From Spirochaetota bacterium (GTDB taxonomy: Bacteria > Spirochaetota > Spirochaetia > Sphaerochaetales > Sphaerochaetaceae): a stretch of DNA of 64,000 nucleotides. The notes under the pieces were generated by a model. That model was not told the origin of the DNA and did no database searches. It saw only the letters and a list, made by a program, of their open reading frames with translations. The translations under genes and the position numbers were made by a program. The DNA lies in contig JAEXDQ010000040.1 of the NCBI GenBank assembly GCA_023401595.1, positions 1 through 64,000 of the forward strand. Reading direction: 5' to 3'. Positions 1 to 8,993 of this stretch are shown here, in pieces. Every line of letters starts with the position of its first letter. Position 1 is the stretch's first letter.

Positions 1-134
1 AACAGGTTGGCGATCTGCACGTACCCCTCTTTCTTCGCCTTCGAGGCATAGTAGGTATACTTGTTGCGGGCCTGCGACTCCCCTGCAAACGCCGTCATCA
101 GATTGGCTTCAGTCTTCGTTCCTTTCAGTTCCAT
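1..134 (-). CDS. Rubrerythrin, N-terminal part (cut by window edge)
   Basis: The reverse strand from position 134 reads MELKGTKTEANLMTAFAGES and continues QARNKYTYYASKAKKEG to the window edge. This is the first helix of the rubrerythrin ferritin-like di-iron domain, including the ExQARNKY(T/S)YYA segment whose Glu is a di-iron ligand. Rubrerythrins are cytoplasmic peroxidases of anaerobes that reduce hydrogen peroxide with electrons from rubredoxin-type iron centres. The ATG has an AGGGGG ribosome site just upstream. Only 44 codons are visible, so the rubredoxin-like C-terminus cannot be checked. Confidence 0.85.
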   Translation of the reverse strand, partial: MELKGTKTEANLMTAFAGESQARNKYTYYASKAKKEGYVQIANL

Positions 135-520
135 ACAGTTTCCCCCTGTAATTGAAAATATCTGTAAACGCCGAAAAAATGGTCGGCGTACACGCACACT
201 ATGTAAATATACAACATTTTCAGCTAGAGCGACAAAGCTTTTTTCAGCATTATCCAGAACGAACGGTACAGAAGCGACATCATTGACGAAAAGAGAACCG
301 GCGATGGATGGACACAAGAGCAGCCCGCGCCTTTTGGTATCGTCAACGACCATATGGAAAATACGGCCTTAGGAACGAACTCTGTAAGATTAACGTCTTT
401 TTAGCATCCCGATAAAACCATCCATAGCGTTCATTACGTATGAAAAACCGGCCGCCACGACCATTCTTCCCCGTAGGAAAAATGGTGGAAGTAGTATATA
501 TTTACAACAGGTACTAGAAA
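135..520. other. Divergent intergenic region with one hairpin
   Basis: About 385 bp between the divergent rubrerythrin and KdpD-like genes; no convincing gene. An imperfect inverted repeat at 460-486 (ACCATTcTTCC and GGAAaAATGGT around a 5-base loop) lies about 35 bp before the kinase start and could be an operator or leader hairpin. AT-rich stretches at 195-215 and 495-510 are the likely promoter areas. Confidence 0.4.
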
Positions 521-2041
521 ATGAGAATCAGATGGAAACAGCCTAATTACAGTCCCGTCTCGTGGGTCATAGACTTTGGAAAGACCTTCGCGCTGCTGGG
601 AATCGCGACCGTGGTCAATATCTTTATGCTGAACACAGTCGCGGCGGCTTCAAACGCCGCGGAAATCTATGTACTGGCCGTATTGCTCACGTCGTTGTGG
701 ACGAACGGTTTCATCTGGGGGATGCTGGCTTCGCTCGTCGGAGTCATCGGCACGAACTATTTCTTCACGTACCCTTATTTTGCCATCAACTTCACGATCA
801 GTGGATATCCTGTCACGTTCATCAGCATGCTGTTGGTGGCCATGATCACAAGCACGCTCGCCGCCGGCCTGAAGGAACAGATGAGCATGACGAAAGCGCG
901 GGAGCAGAAAACCCAGCAGCTCAATGAAGTCAGCCAACAACTGCTCAAGGTGCAAAGTTCCGAGGAAACAGCGAAGCTGGCCTGCCGCTGGCTCTGCAAT
1001 TTCCTCAGCCGCCCTACCCGCTTCTATCTTGAACCGGCCACGTTCATCCAAGAGGGAGAACCTTTGGAAAAAATCGATGAAACGGCTGAATCCATCATCG
1101 TCCAGAAAGTGTTCGCATCAGGAAAAGATGCGGAGGCTACGTTCTCCTATACTCCGCTCAAATCGAAGGACAAGGTCATAGCCGTGGTGGCCATCTTGTC
1201 CACAAAAGAAAAGTCGCCCCTGTCAAAGGAGACCGACGATTTCCTCCAGTTGATCTTCTCGCAGTTCGTCATGGTTCTGGAACGGCAGCATCTCGAGGAC
1301 GAACGGCAGGAAATCGTCATGGAGAAGCAAAAGGAACGGATGCGAGGGAATCTGCTACGGGCCATATCACATGATTTGAGGACTCCGCTCACGGGAATCA
1401 TAGGAGCCAGCTCGGCGATACTCGACAACAAGGACAAAATCACCTATGCGGACATGCTCCATCTGATCGGGGACATCAACAACGATGCGATGTGGTTGCT
1501 ACGGATGGTCGAGAACGTGCTTTCCGTCACCAGAATTGACAACGATGCGACCACGAGCCTCCACAAGTCGACGGAACCGATCGAAGAGGTAGTCTCCCAG
1601 GCGGTACAAAAGACGAAAAAACATTTTCCTGACTGCAAGCTGCAGGTGCGGATCCCTGAAGAATTCATCATGGCGTATATGGACAGCACCTTGATCGAGC
1701 AGGTCGTCATCAACCTGATTGAGAACGCAATCCGCCACAGCGCCTCGGAAGAGCCGATCGAGGTTTCAGTGGAAGTCTCGTCGGACAACAAGGTACTTTT
1801 CTCGGTGCGGGATCATGGGAAAGGTATCGCTCCAGAGGAATTGCAGACATTGTTCGACGGTTTCTCGATCAGGGACAACGACAAAACGGACAGTACCAGG
1901 GGTCTTGGTATCGGTCTCAGCATCTGCAAGTCGATCATCCTGGCGCACGACGGGACCATACGGGGCGAGAACATGCCGGACGGAGGGGCGCGGTTCACGT
2001 TCATCATCCCGATGGAAAAGCTGACGGAGACGGAAGGATAG
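521..2041 (+). CDS. KdpD-like sensor histidine kinase lacking the N-terminal KdpD/Usp region
   Basis: A 506-residue membrane histidine kinase. Residues about 15-120 hold four hydrophobic segments matching the DUF4118 membrane domain of KdpD. A GAF-like region (about 140-260) follows, then a HisKA domain with the phosphoacceptor in RAISHDLRTPLTG (His284), and an ATPase domain with N-box LIENAIRHS, DHGKGI and GLGIGLSICKSI. The sequence flavour is KdpD, the kinase that senses K+ limitation or turgor and phosphorylates KdpE. Full KdpD is about 890 residues; the N-terminal KdpD sensor and Usp domains, about 390 residues, are missing. The open frame starts cleanly at an ATG with only a weak ribosome site. 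The KdpE-like gene follows 112 bp downstream. No kdpFABC pump genes are in the window, so the target is uncertain. Confidence 0.85.
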   Translation: MRIRWKQPNYSPVSWVIDFGKTFALLGIATVVNIFMLNTVAAASNAAEIYVLAVLLTSLWTNGFIWGMLASLVGVIGTNYFFTYPYFAINFTISGYPVTFISMLLVAMITSTLAAGLKEQMSMTKAREQKTQQLNEVSQQLLKVQSSEETAKLACRWLCNFLSRPTRFYLEPATFIQEGEPLEKIDETAESIIVQKVFASGKDAEATFSYTPLKSKDKVIAVVAILSTKEKSPLSKETDDFLQLIFSQFVMVLERQHLEDERQEIVMEKQKERMRGNLLRAISHDLRTPLTGIIGASSAILDNKDKITYADMLHLIGDINNDAMWLLRMVENVLSVTRIDNDATTSLHKSTEPIEEVVSQAVQKTKKHFPDCKLQVRIPEEFIMAYMDSTLIEQVVINLIENAIRHSASEEPIEVSVEVSSDNKVLFSVRDHGKGIAPEELQTLFDGFSIRDNDKTDSTRGLGIGLSICKSIILAHDGTIRGENMPDGGARFTFIIPMEKLTETEG

Positions 2042-2120
2042 GACGCCAATGGGTCATATCCGAAAAACGAAGTATGAAACGGCCGCGGAAGTTCTGCGTT
2101 TGCGGTTTGTAGAGAGACGA

Positions 2121-2138
2121 TCCGGAATATGTTCCGGA
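2121..2138 (+). promoter_or_regulatory. Perfect hairpin just upstream of the kdpE-like ribosome site
   Basis: TCCGGAA at 2121-2127, TATG loop, TTCCGGA at 2132-2138. It ends seven bases before the AAGGAG ribosome site of the next gene. It has no T-run, so it is not an intrinsic terminator. It may affect mRNA stability or relative expression of the two-component genes, or be an operator. Confidence 0.5.
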
Positions 2139-2153
2139 CATAGAAAGGAGTAA

Positions 2154-2873
2154 ATGATGCCGAATCTGGGGAAAATCCTCATCGTCGAAGACGAAGAAGC
2201 TATTGTACACGTGTTGGTCTCCATCTTGGTCGCGAACGGTTATACCGCGCTTGTGGCAAAAACCGGTTCCGAGGCGTTGCTGATGGCATCCTCGCATATC
2301 CCTGATGCGATATTGCTTGATCTGGGGCTCCCCGGAGACATGGATGGTGTCGATGTGCTGAAAAAGCTGCGTGAATGGTACGGGAAGCCGGTCCTGATCG
2401 TTTCCGCCAGAGACCAGGAAACGGAGAAGGTAGAAGCGCTTGATCTTGGAGCTGACGATTATATCACCAAACCATTCGGCTCCTCAGAATTGATAGCCCG
2501 TATCCGCGCCGCGCTTCGCAATAGCGTCAAGAAGCTTTCCGGCGACGAGCTTCCCGCGACCTCCTATACCGTCGGAGGGTTCACGATCGATTTTGAAAAG
2601 CATACCGTAACGGTGGAAGGGGAAAGCGTCCACTTGACACAGATAGAGTTCAAGATTGTCGAGCTGCTTGCCCGTCAGCCGGGCAAGGTCCTGACCTACG
2701 GATACATACAAAGCCATATCTGGGGACCGTTTTTTACCGAGGACAACAAGATACTGCGGGTGAACATGGCCCATATCCGCAGGAAAATCGAAAAGAATCC
2801 TGCAGAGCCGCAGTACATCCTCACTGAAATGGGTCTGGGCTACAGGATGGCGGAGAATCCGGACCAAGACTAA
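2154..2873 (+). CDS. KdpE-like response regulator (OmpR/PhoB family)
   Basis: A 239-residue, two-domain response regulator. The receiver domain (about 7-118) has the acidic pair in ILIVEDEE, the phosphoacceptor Asp56 in AILLDLGLPG, and the conserved Lys in DYITKPFG. The C-terminal winged helix (about 140-233) contains the OmpR-type stretch LTQIEFKIVELLARQPGKVLT and the closing ILTEMGLGYRM, typical of KdpE. It starts at ATG 2154, directly followed by a second ATG, behind a good AAGGAG site. It is the evident partner of the upstream kinase. In classical systems KdpE activates kdpFABC; here the regulon cannot be told from the window. Confidence 0.9.
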   Translation: MMPNLGKILIVEDEEAIVHVLVSILVANGYTALVAKTGSEALLMASSHIPDAILLDLGLPGDMDGVDVLKKLREWYGKPVLIVSARDQETEKVEALDLGADDYITKPFGSSELIARIRAALRNSVKKLSGDELPATSYTVGGFTIDFEKHTVTVEGESVHLTQIEFKIVELLARQPGKVLTYGYIQSHIWGPFFTEDNKILRVNMAHIRRKIEKNPAEPQYILTEMGLGYRMAENPDQD

Positions 2874-2983
2874 GGACTGACCGCGACGGGTGAAGCTCGT
2901 CCAAGAACCGGTTACAAAGGCGTCCCCTTCAATACGTCGGAGCGGTATGTTCGGAGAATCGAAAAAAGAAGCGATAGCACCGC

Positions 2984-3055
2984 ACGGATTCCGGCCGACC
3001 TACGGATTCCGGCCGACCTACGGATTCCGGCTGACCTACGGATTCCGGCCGACCC
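2984..3055. repeat. 18-bp tandem repeat, four copies
   Basis: Four contiguous copies of an 18-bp unit (ACGGATTCCGGCCGACCT), starting at 2984, 3002, 3020 and 3038. Copy 3 has one change (CTG for CCG) and copy 4 differs in the last base. It lies in the 300-bp gap between the kdpE-like gene and the YjdF-like gene. A frame open through the repeat from 2890 to 3462 runs on into the next gene out of frame, so the array is probably non-coding. Confidence 0.9.
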
Positions 3056-3178
3056 GGGGTGCGAACGACCTTGCGGGGTCTTGTTGCCGCCGATATCGTA
3101 CAAGGAACGGCGGATCGCCATTGAATTTTTCCGCTGGCTTCTGTATCTTTTGTCTCGGACATCTTTCGTGTGGGGAAA

Positions 3179-3847
3179 ATGATGCAACAGAACAAAAACA
3201 TGACGGCTCCTATAGCTTGGCTCAGGGGCCTGATACAGGCGTATCTCGCTCTCGCCACGATCCTCCAGCTCTTCAGAGGCGGAAGGATGATGGCGTTCTA
3301 TGCCGTCGTGGCGTTGGCGTTGATCTCCGTGCTTCCCGTCGTAGTGAAATGGATGGGGTTGAAGCTCAATCCCGTCACGATATCGCTTTGCTTCATATTC
3401 CTCGTCATAGCGATCTATACAGGCAACCGGTACGGCATGTACCAGAGGTTCTGGTGGTATGATGTAGCCCTTCATTTCTCCAGCGGGATATTGCTCGCCA
3501 TGCTATGGGCGGACGTGGTGTTTCCCATCCGTGACGCACAGATGAAAACGACCTGGAGGGAAAACGCGCCGTTGCACATGGTGCTGCTGACTTCCTGTAC
3601 CTTCGCGATGGCCTGCGCCTGCGGTTGGGAGCTGACGGAGTTCTTCTGGGACATCCTGACCAAGTCCGACGTCCAGCGGAACATGGTCGTTGAACGGGAA
3701 CTGTTCGGCGCCGCCTGGCAGAACCCGGGCATACGGGACACCTTGAACGATATGCTCAACGGAACCGTCGGCTCGTTGGTCGGCTGCGGCTGCATAGCGG
3801 TCACGAGAAAAGCGTCGAAGACAAACGAACGCGGAGCCTCAGAATAG
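3179..3847 (+). CDS. YjdF/DUF2238-like integral membrane protein
   Basis: About 222 residues with six hydrophobic segments. The signature is that of the DUF2238 family (E. coli inner-membrane protein YjdF): a WWYDVALHFSSGILLAMLW segment, a Glu-rich helix GWELTEFFWD, and the loop RDTLNDMLNGTVGSLVG. Function of the family is unknown; the conserved His, Glu and Asp in the membrane suggest a polar or metal site, which is inference. ATG 3179 is chosen because GGGG stands seven bases upstream; the GTG at 3170 is too near that site. The stop overlaps the convergent exonuclease gene by nine bases. Confidence 0.75.
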   Translation: MMQQNKNMTAPIAWLRGLIQAYLALATILQLFRGGRMMAFYAVVALALISVLPVVVKWMGLKLNPVTISLCFIFLVIAIYTGNRYGMYQRFWWYDVALHFSSGILLAMLWADVVFPIRDAQMKTTWRENAPLHMVLLTSCTFAMACACGWELTEFFWDILTKSDVQRNMVVERELFGAAWQNPGIRDTLNDMLNGTVGSLVGCGCIAVTRKASKTNERGASE

Positions 3848-4477
3848 GAACCCGGCTTCCACTGCGTCGGGCTTAGGCGCAGGCGTGAACACGGCGGGGG
3901 CGTCGGCTCCCTTTCCATTGAGCGCCAGCGGTTGGATACCTTTCACGATCAGGAACTTGCGGAGATCATCCAGCTCGTTCAGATGCCCATAACAGGCCCT
4001 GGCGAACACCTTGGCGCAGTTCACCGCATCGTCCAAAGCATAGTGGGCATGGTATTCCATGCCGAATTCCTCCGACAGATACGTCAGCTTGTGGTTGTCC
4101 ATGTCCGGCCAGATCTTCCGGGATATCTTCACAGTACAGAGATATGGCAACGAAGGGACCTCCATGCCGTACCAGTTGAGCATGGCTTTCAAAATCCCCA
4201 TGTCGAACGCCGCGTTGTGAGCGACGACCAAACGGCCGCCTATGAACTCCATCGCCTTCGGCCATACCGCATCGAACGTCGGGGCTTCGGCCACGTCTTC
4301 CGCGGTCAGACCATGGATGGCGGTCATGGCGGGGTCGAACCAGGTGGAAGGCGGCTTGATCAAGGAATACCAGGTATCGAGGAGCTTCCCCTCCTCATCC
4401 ATCAGGGCAAGACCAAGGGAACATGCGCTCTCCCGCGTCCCGTTGGCCGTTTCAAAATCCAATGCGACAAATTCCAT
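3839..4477 (-). CDS. DEDDh-family 3'-5' exonuclease (DNA polymerase III epsilon-like)
   Basis: About 212 residues forming one RNase T/DnaQ-like domain. Exo I is MEFVALDFETANG (Asp7 and Glu9). Exo II is VVAHNAAFDMGIL, giving the third Asp. Exo III is HYALDDAVNCAKVFA, giving the DEDDh His and the last Asp. The protein hydrolyses single-stranded or mismatched 3' ends with two metal ions. It lacks the polymerase-binding and BRCT/helicase additions seen in other DnaQ-like proteins, so it is probably a stand-alone exonuclease rather than the replicative epsilon subunit. ATG 4477 sits about ten bases after AAGGA; a TTG three codons earlier is less likely. The cysteine desulfidase gene ends 20 bp upstream, so the two may be co-transcribed. 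Confidence 0.85.
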   Translation of the reverse strand: MEFVALDFETANGTRESACSLGLALMDEEGKLLDTWYSLIKPPSTWFDPAMTAIHGLTAEDVAEAPTFDAVWPKAMEFIGGRLVVAHNAAFDMGILKAMLNWYGMEVPSLPYLCTVKISRKIWPDMDNHKLTYLSEEFGMEYHAHYALDDAVNCAKVFARACYGHLNELDDLRKFLIVKGIQPLALNGKGADAPAVFTPAPKPDAVEAGFLF

Positions 4478-4497
4478 GTCGAACAAATCCTTCTATG

Positions 4498-5817
4498 TCA
4501 GCGGTCTTCGCACCGCTGTTTATCCAGCATGATGGAGAGGATCGTCCTATCAGTCTGTTCCATTCCCTCATGACTGATCCGCGAAAGGAAATCGATGCTC
4601 TGCAACGAGTCCTTGCCGACGATCCCGCTCTCGGTGCCGGGAGCGAATCCCTTGAACGCGAGCCGACAGGACAAAGCGGCGGCTTCAACGCAAGAATATA
4701 TTTTCAACGCGCAGGTCATTTTTGCGCCATCGCAGATAATACCTGTAAGATTACCGACCATGGTATTGACCGCACGATCCATGACTATGCGATCCCCTCC
4801 AAGGAGATATACCATTGCGCAGGTCGTCCCGATGGCCGCGGTGAACGCTCCGCACAAGGCCGACAACCTGTCCTTACGGGCGGTGAGGGCCAGTCCGACC
4901 AATTCGCTGACACATAACGCCCGTCCCAATTCATCATCCGATTTTTTCAAGAAAGAGGCAAGTACCGCCACAGGGACGGTCACGGTGATCCCCTGGTTGC
5001 CGCTGCCGCTGTTGATCACCACGGGCAACGGACAGCCCGCCATACGGGCGTCGCTTGCAGCGGCGGCCAAAGAGGCTCCAAGGGAAAAGGCCTCCGCCAA
5101 GCTACGGGGCTCGTCGGAAAGATCCTCCCCCGCTATACGTCCCACGGACAGGCCATAGTTGTTCGCTACGGCATGGCGGGCGATCTCCATGTTGGTTCGG
5201 GCGGCGTCAAGCACGATATCCAAGGCCCGTCTAGGAGCCTGGCCTGCGAACGCAATGATATCGTCCAGCGACATGGAGGCCAGTTGCTCGCAGGAAATAG
5301 TATCGACCGACTCGGACTTAGCGTCAGGGACCAGACCAAGGTCAAGCAGGACTTCACCATTCTTCACCAATTTACAGAAACGGTCATGCTCGCCGCTGAT
5401 GATGGCCTGAGCGGACTCGGCGCCTGCCGTCACGCTCACACTGATATACAAGGGAGGGACGTCGGAGACAAGCTGCAACGCCACTCGGTTTTCCTCCGCC
5501 ATCCTGACGGCGATCCGTTGTTGCTCATCGGTGATCACCGAAAGGATGCCGAGTCCCTTCGAGCAATCCCCGCCGGCGATGCCCAAGGCCACCGCCGCCT
5601 GGATACCATGCAGGTCGCAATGGGGCAAGCCGACGCCCATGGCGTTCTTCACCATGTCCCGACTGGTAGAGACGATCACATGCTCAGGCGGGAGGCCCAG
5701 CAACTCCCCCGCCTTGGCCCCCGCCAACGCAGAGGCCGCAGGCTCGGTACAACCCATGGCGATCATCAGTTCCTTTTCAAGCAAACCAAGAAATTTCTTC
5801 TGTTCTGTAGCGTCCAT
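4498..5817 (-). CDS. cyuA: L-cysteine desulfidase (CyuA / UPF0597 family)
   Basis: About 439 residues, full length for the CyuA/UPF0597 family (E. coli YhaM/CyuA, Methanocaldococcus L-cysteine desulfidase). These oxygen-sensitive enzymes cleave L-cysteine to pyruvate, ammonia and sulfide using a [4Fe-4S] cluster. Visible family marks are MGCTEPAASALAGAKAGELL near the N-terminus, holding the first cluster Cys, NSGSGNQGITVTVPV in the middle, and ICDGAKMTCALK near the C-terminus with two further Cys. The start used is MDATEQKKF, where family homology begins. A longer frame upstream to 6048 would add an unrelated proline-rich segment and overlap the next gene. An ATG 12 codons earlier is possible. 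No cyuP transporter or cyuR regulator is adjacent. Confidence 0.85.
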   Translation of the reverse strand: MDATEQKKFLGLLEKELMIAMGCTEPAASALAGAKAGELLGLPPEHVIVSTSRDMVKNAMGVGLPHCDLHGIQAAVALGIAGGDCSKGLGILSVITDEQQRIAVRMAEENRVALQLVSDVPPLYISVSVTAGAESAQAIISGEHDRFCKLVKNGEVLLDLGLVPDAKSESVDTISCEQLASMSLDDIIAFAGQAPRRALDIVLDAARTNMEIARHAVANNYGLSVGRIAGEDLSDEPRSLAEAFSLGASLAAAASDARMAGCPLPVVINSGSGNQGITVTVPVAVLASFLKKSDDELGRALCVSELVGLALTARKDRLSALCGAFTAAIGTTCAMVYLLGGDRIVMDRAVNTMVGNLTGIICDGAKMTCALKIYSCVEAAALSCRLAFKGFAPGTESGIVGKDSLQSIDFLSRISHEGMEQTDRTILSIMLDKQRCEDR

Positions 5818-5968
5818 GTTCTGACTATACCACGGATGACAAGGCCACGCCATATCAGTTTTTTCCAAGGGCGGAGGAGGCGCGAATGAAAAGCCTTGCA
5901 AGTTTTTACCACGAACGCCATGTTCCATGGATATATTGTAGGATGAACCATACATTGTAGGAGTCGTT

Positions 5969-7420
5969 GTGAAACACAAGCTTACTTTTTTCGGATTATG
6001 CGGTCTTGGCTCGATTGCCGTAATCTTTCTCATATACGTCCTCGCCACGGCATGGCTGCCGTTCTTTCATAAAGGAAAGACGTCCGATACCTACCGGCAG
6101 CAACATCCTGTGGAGAGGTTCTTCGGCGATGATTCCCGATGGGGCAATGACAGGATCGCATTGCTGGACGATCCCGTGGCCGCGGGACGATGGCGGCTCC
6201 AGATGATAGCTCAAGCGCAGGAGAGCATAGTGATCTCCTACCATACGCTGATCCCCGGCGTGTACGCCGATCTTTTCTTCGGCGCATTGTTCGACGCTGC
6301 CGACAGGGGTGTTCATGTCAGGTTCATCTGCGATGCGTTGGTAGGGGGGATGAAGGGCCAGCTGCTGGATATCCGCAAGGCGATGGAAACTCATCCGAAC
6401 ATGGAAATCGGACTCTATGAGCCATTGAACATCTTCAAGCCGTGGGAATGGAACAACCGGCTCCACGACAAGTTCCTCGTCGTGGACGGGAAGGTCGCGA
6501 TCATGGGCGGCCGCAATATCGGGGACAAGCTGTACCAGCCCTCATCCTACGACGGAGCGCCGGTATTCGACCGCGACGTACTGATCTACCGTACCGCTTT
6601 GGACGAGCCGAGCGTCATTGATGAAATCCTTGCATACAGCGAGCTGCTGTGGAATCTGCCGTTCATGGAGCATGGCAGGAACAGAACCTCCGCAGGAATC
6701 AGCCGCGGGGAGACGATCCGCGGGAAATGGGCCGCGAAAGAGGAACGGCAACGCGCCGCCCATCCCGAATTCTTCACGCCGACCGTCGAGGACTGGATGG
6801 AGGTCACCATGCCGACACGGAAGATCACGCTGGTACACAACCCGATGGGGCGTTGGAGCAAAGAGCCGTGGATATGGGATGAACTCGTCCAATTGTTCGA
6901 TATCGCCCAACACAGGGTCCTCATCCAAAGCCCGTATATCGTCCCGTTACGAAACCAGATTGAAGAACTCCAGTCCATTTCCGATAAAGGCGTGCAACTG
7001 ACGTACCTGACGAACTCGGCCTACTCCACCCCGAACATACCCGGATTCTCCGGCTATCTTCGGCAAAAAAACAGGATATTGAAGACAGGCCCCATCTATG
7101 AATACATGGGGCCGGGGTCGATCCATGCGAAATCGGCGTTGGTCGATGACCGGTTCAGCGTCGTCGGTTCCTTCAACCTTGACCCGCGTAGCCTCCATCT
7201 CGATACGGAGACGATGCTTGTGATAGACAGCGAACCGTTCAACGAACACCTTGACGGCATCATGGAGCTTTGGCTCGACGCCAGTGCCCGCAACGAAGCC
7301 GGTCAACCTGTTATTCCGCCTGCGAATCCTCAACTACAGCTCCACAGGGCGGGATTCCTCAAGACCATCATCCTTCGAGTCGCTCAAATAGTCCTCTGGC
7401 CGATCAATATGTTGGTATAG
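5969..7420 (+). CDS. Phospholipase D-family protein, cardiolipin synthase-like
   Basis: 483 residues with one N-terminal membrane anchor (about 5-27) and two PLD domains. The HKD motifs are HDKFLVVDGKVAIMGGRN (His166) and HAKSALVDDRFSVVGSFN (His386), each with the catalytic His and Lys. Such enzymes transfer phosphatidyl groups through a phosphohistidine intermediate. Membrane-anchored two-HKD proteins of this length are usually cardiolipin synthase-like or periplasmic phosphatidyltransferases such as YmdC/ClsC. The spacing and the non-classical N-terminus fit the ClsC/YmdC side better than ClsA. GTG 5969 follows GTAGGAG at a good distance. The gene is divergent from cyuA and convergent with the efflux operon, with a strong hairpin in the gap. 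Confidence 0.8.
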   Translation: MKHKLTFFGLCGLGSIAVIFLIYVLATAWLPFFHKGKTSDTYRQQHPVERFFGDDSRWGNDRIALLDDPVAAGRWRLQMIAQAQESIVISYHTLIPGVYADLFFGALFDAADRGVHVRFICDALVGGMKGQLLDIRKAMETHPNMEIGLYEPLNIFKPWEWNNRLHDKFLVVDGKVAIMGGRNIGDKLYQPSSYDGAPVFDRDVLIYRTALDEPSVIDEILAYSELLWNLPFMEHGRNRTSAGISRGETIRGKWAAKEERQRAAHPEFFTPTVEDWMEVTMPTRKITLVHNPMGRWSKEPWIWDELVQLFDIAQHRVLIQSPYIVPLRNQIEELQSISDKGVQLTYLTNSAYSTPNIPGFSGYLRQKNRILKTGPIYEYMGPGSIHAKSALVDDRFSVVGSFNLDPRSLHLDTETMLVIDSEPFNEHLDGIMELWLDASARNEAGQPVIPPANPQLQLHRAGFLKTIILRVAQIVLWPINMLV

Positions 7421-7433
7421 GCGTCCAACCCAG

Positions 7434-7453
7434 GCCCCCCGCAGACGGGGGGC
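7434..7453. terminator. GC-rich hairpin between convergent transcripts
   Basis: GCCCCCCG, CAGA loop, CGGGGGGC: an eight-base perfect stem between the convergent PLD and TolC genes. There is no T-run on either side, so it is a 3'-end stabiliser or weak bidirectional terminator rather than a textbook intrinsic one. Confidence 0.55.
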
Positions 7454-7508
7454 ATCCCAGCTTCCGCTTCAAGACGAAACAAAACCGTCGGGCGATAGAG
7501 CCAGACGA

Positions 7509-8972
7509 TCATAACCCCGATGGATTCGACGACAGGTATTCCACCATATAGTAGGCGTTCGCCAGCGCCAGCTTTTGCTGTTCCAGTTCAATCCGAGCGG
7601 TGCATTCCTCGATTCTGGCTTGCAGAAGGGCCGATTCATCCCCATAACCGGAATCATACAGTTTTTGCTGTTGGTCGATCTTCGATCCGGCTACGGCGAT
7701 TTTCAGTTCCTGATATTCGATTTTGCTCCGGGCGAGCTGCATGGCGCGCCATTGCTCACGTAATGTCTGCCGAATCGTCTCTATCGCGGCGTCCTTGTCC
7801 ACGACGGCGCTTTCTACGGAGGATTTAGCCCGTTTGATGTCGTTGAGTTTCTTGCCGCCATCCCAGACGGTCGTCTTCATGGCGACGGTAATGTTCGCGC
7901 TATAGCTGTCCTGCCGATACCAGTCCTTCTCAATCAGCGGAAAGCGCGACCCCCCGTAGCCGACATCGACCTTCAGCGCGAAGTCGGGTTTCCAGTAGAC
8001 GGAGGCCTCGGCGATATCCTGGGCATACGAGGAAACCCTCTGAAGCTTGTCCAGCATCCTCAAGCTGTCCTGCATCGGGCTGAGCGCCTGTACTTCCAGA
8101 AGATCATAATCCCTGTCCATCAACTCAAGATACGCAGCCTCGTCCGGGGTGAACGAAATCTGCTCCCAGGTCAAATCGGACATACCGGTCAGTTTCTGGA
8201 CGCCGAGCATCAGATTATCGAATTGTTCGCCTACTTCTTCCAGGGTGATGTCCAGCTGCTTGGCCTGTATCTGGGCTTCCAGAACATCCTGACGGAGCAA
8301 CATCCCGTTCGCCTCCCCTTGTCGGGCAAGCTCCACAAGACGGGCGGCGTATCCCTGCTGCTCGTTCAGCAACGTTCTGATCGCATCCAGATACCAGAGG
8401 CTGGCCAACCTGGTCTCCAATTCAGTCTCCAGCTGGGACTGCTGGGAAGTAAGCTGGAGCTGTCGGACTTCGGACACTTCCTGGTACAGTTTGACGGACT
8501 TGCCGATCTTCCCCCAGGTAATCAACGGCTGGGTCAACGACAGGCTGAACTGATAGAGGGTGTTCTCCATACCGTCGTACAGGGTGATATACCCCCCCGC
8601 GGGGTTCGCGGGAAGCCCCATCGCATTGGTCAGATCATCACTGCTGATTGTAATAGGACCGACCGGAGGATTGAACATATAGGTTCCTGACACCTGGAGG
8701 TCGATAGTCGGCGAATATCCCGCTCTGGCGTCCTTGACATCCAGCAAACTCTGTGTCACGTCCTCCCGAAGCTTGCGTAGTTCGGTGTTGTCCTTGAGCA
8801 TCTGGACTTTCATCAGCTCCAAGGTGCAACGGGTCGGAAGCGCTTGCGGTTCGGACATGGAGGGGTCTGCCGTCGAAAGGGTTCCGCTCCCTGCGAAAAC
8901 AGAAACGGAGACGGACAAAAGCCCTATCAGGAGAAGGAGAAGCAATGGAAACTTCCCATATCGGTTCTTCAT
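7509..8972 (-). CDS. TolC-family outer membrane efflux protein
   Basis: 487 residues with a clear Sec signal (MKNRYGKFPLLLLLLIG, cleavage near VFA-GSG). The rest has the two-fold internal repeat of OEP/TolC proteins: long amphipathic helices (for example about 130-220 and 345-470) separated by short strand segments such as YSPTIDLQVSGTY and KPDFALKVDVGYGG. Trimeric TolC proteins form the outer-membrane barrel and periplasmic tunnel of tripartite pumps. It is the last gene of the efflux operon, 21 bp after the lipoprotein gene, so it most likely serves this RND pump. Confidence 0.9.
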   Translation of the reverse strand: MKNRYGKFPLLLLLLIGLLSVSVSVFAGSGTLSTADPSMSEPQALPTRCTLELMKVQMLKDNTELRKLREDVTQSLLDVKDARAGYSPTIDLQVSGTYMFNPPVGPITISSDDLTNAMGLPANPAGGYITLYDGMENTLYQFSLSLTQPLITWGKIGKSVKLYQEVSEVRQLQLTSQQSQLETELETRLASLWYLDAIRTLLNEQQGYAARLVELARQGEANGMLLRQDVLEAQIQAKQLDITLEEVGEQFDNLMLGVQKLTGMSDLTWEQISFTPDEAAYLELMDRDYDLLEVQALSPMQDSLRMLDKLQRVSSYAQDIAEASVYWKPDFALKVDVGYGGSRFPLIEKDWYRQDSYSANITVAMKTTVWDGGKKLNDIKRAKSSVESAVVDKDAAIETIRQTLREQWRAMQLARSKIEYQELKIAVAGSKIDQQQKLYDSGYGDESALLQARIEECTARIELEQQKLALANAYYMVEYLSSNPSGL

Positions 8973-8993
8973 TCAGAACTCCTTGTCACGGTG

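Noticed and set aside
135..520. Cyclic di-AMP (ydaO/kdp-type) riboswitch before the KdpD-like gene
   Set aside because: The region lacks the conserved stems and signature bases of that class; only one imperfect hairpin is present.
2890..3462. 190-codon forward frame through the 18-bp repeat
   Set aside because: It runs 280 bases into the YjdF-like gene in another phase, has a GTG start without ribosome site, and its only regular feature is the repeat.
5818..6048. Extended N-terminus of the cysteine desulfidase
   Set aside because: The extra 77 codons overlap the divergent PLD gene and contain no family homology.
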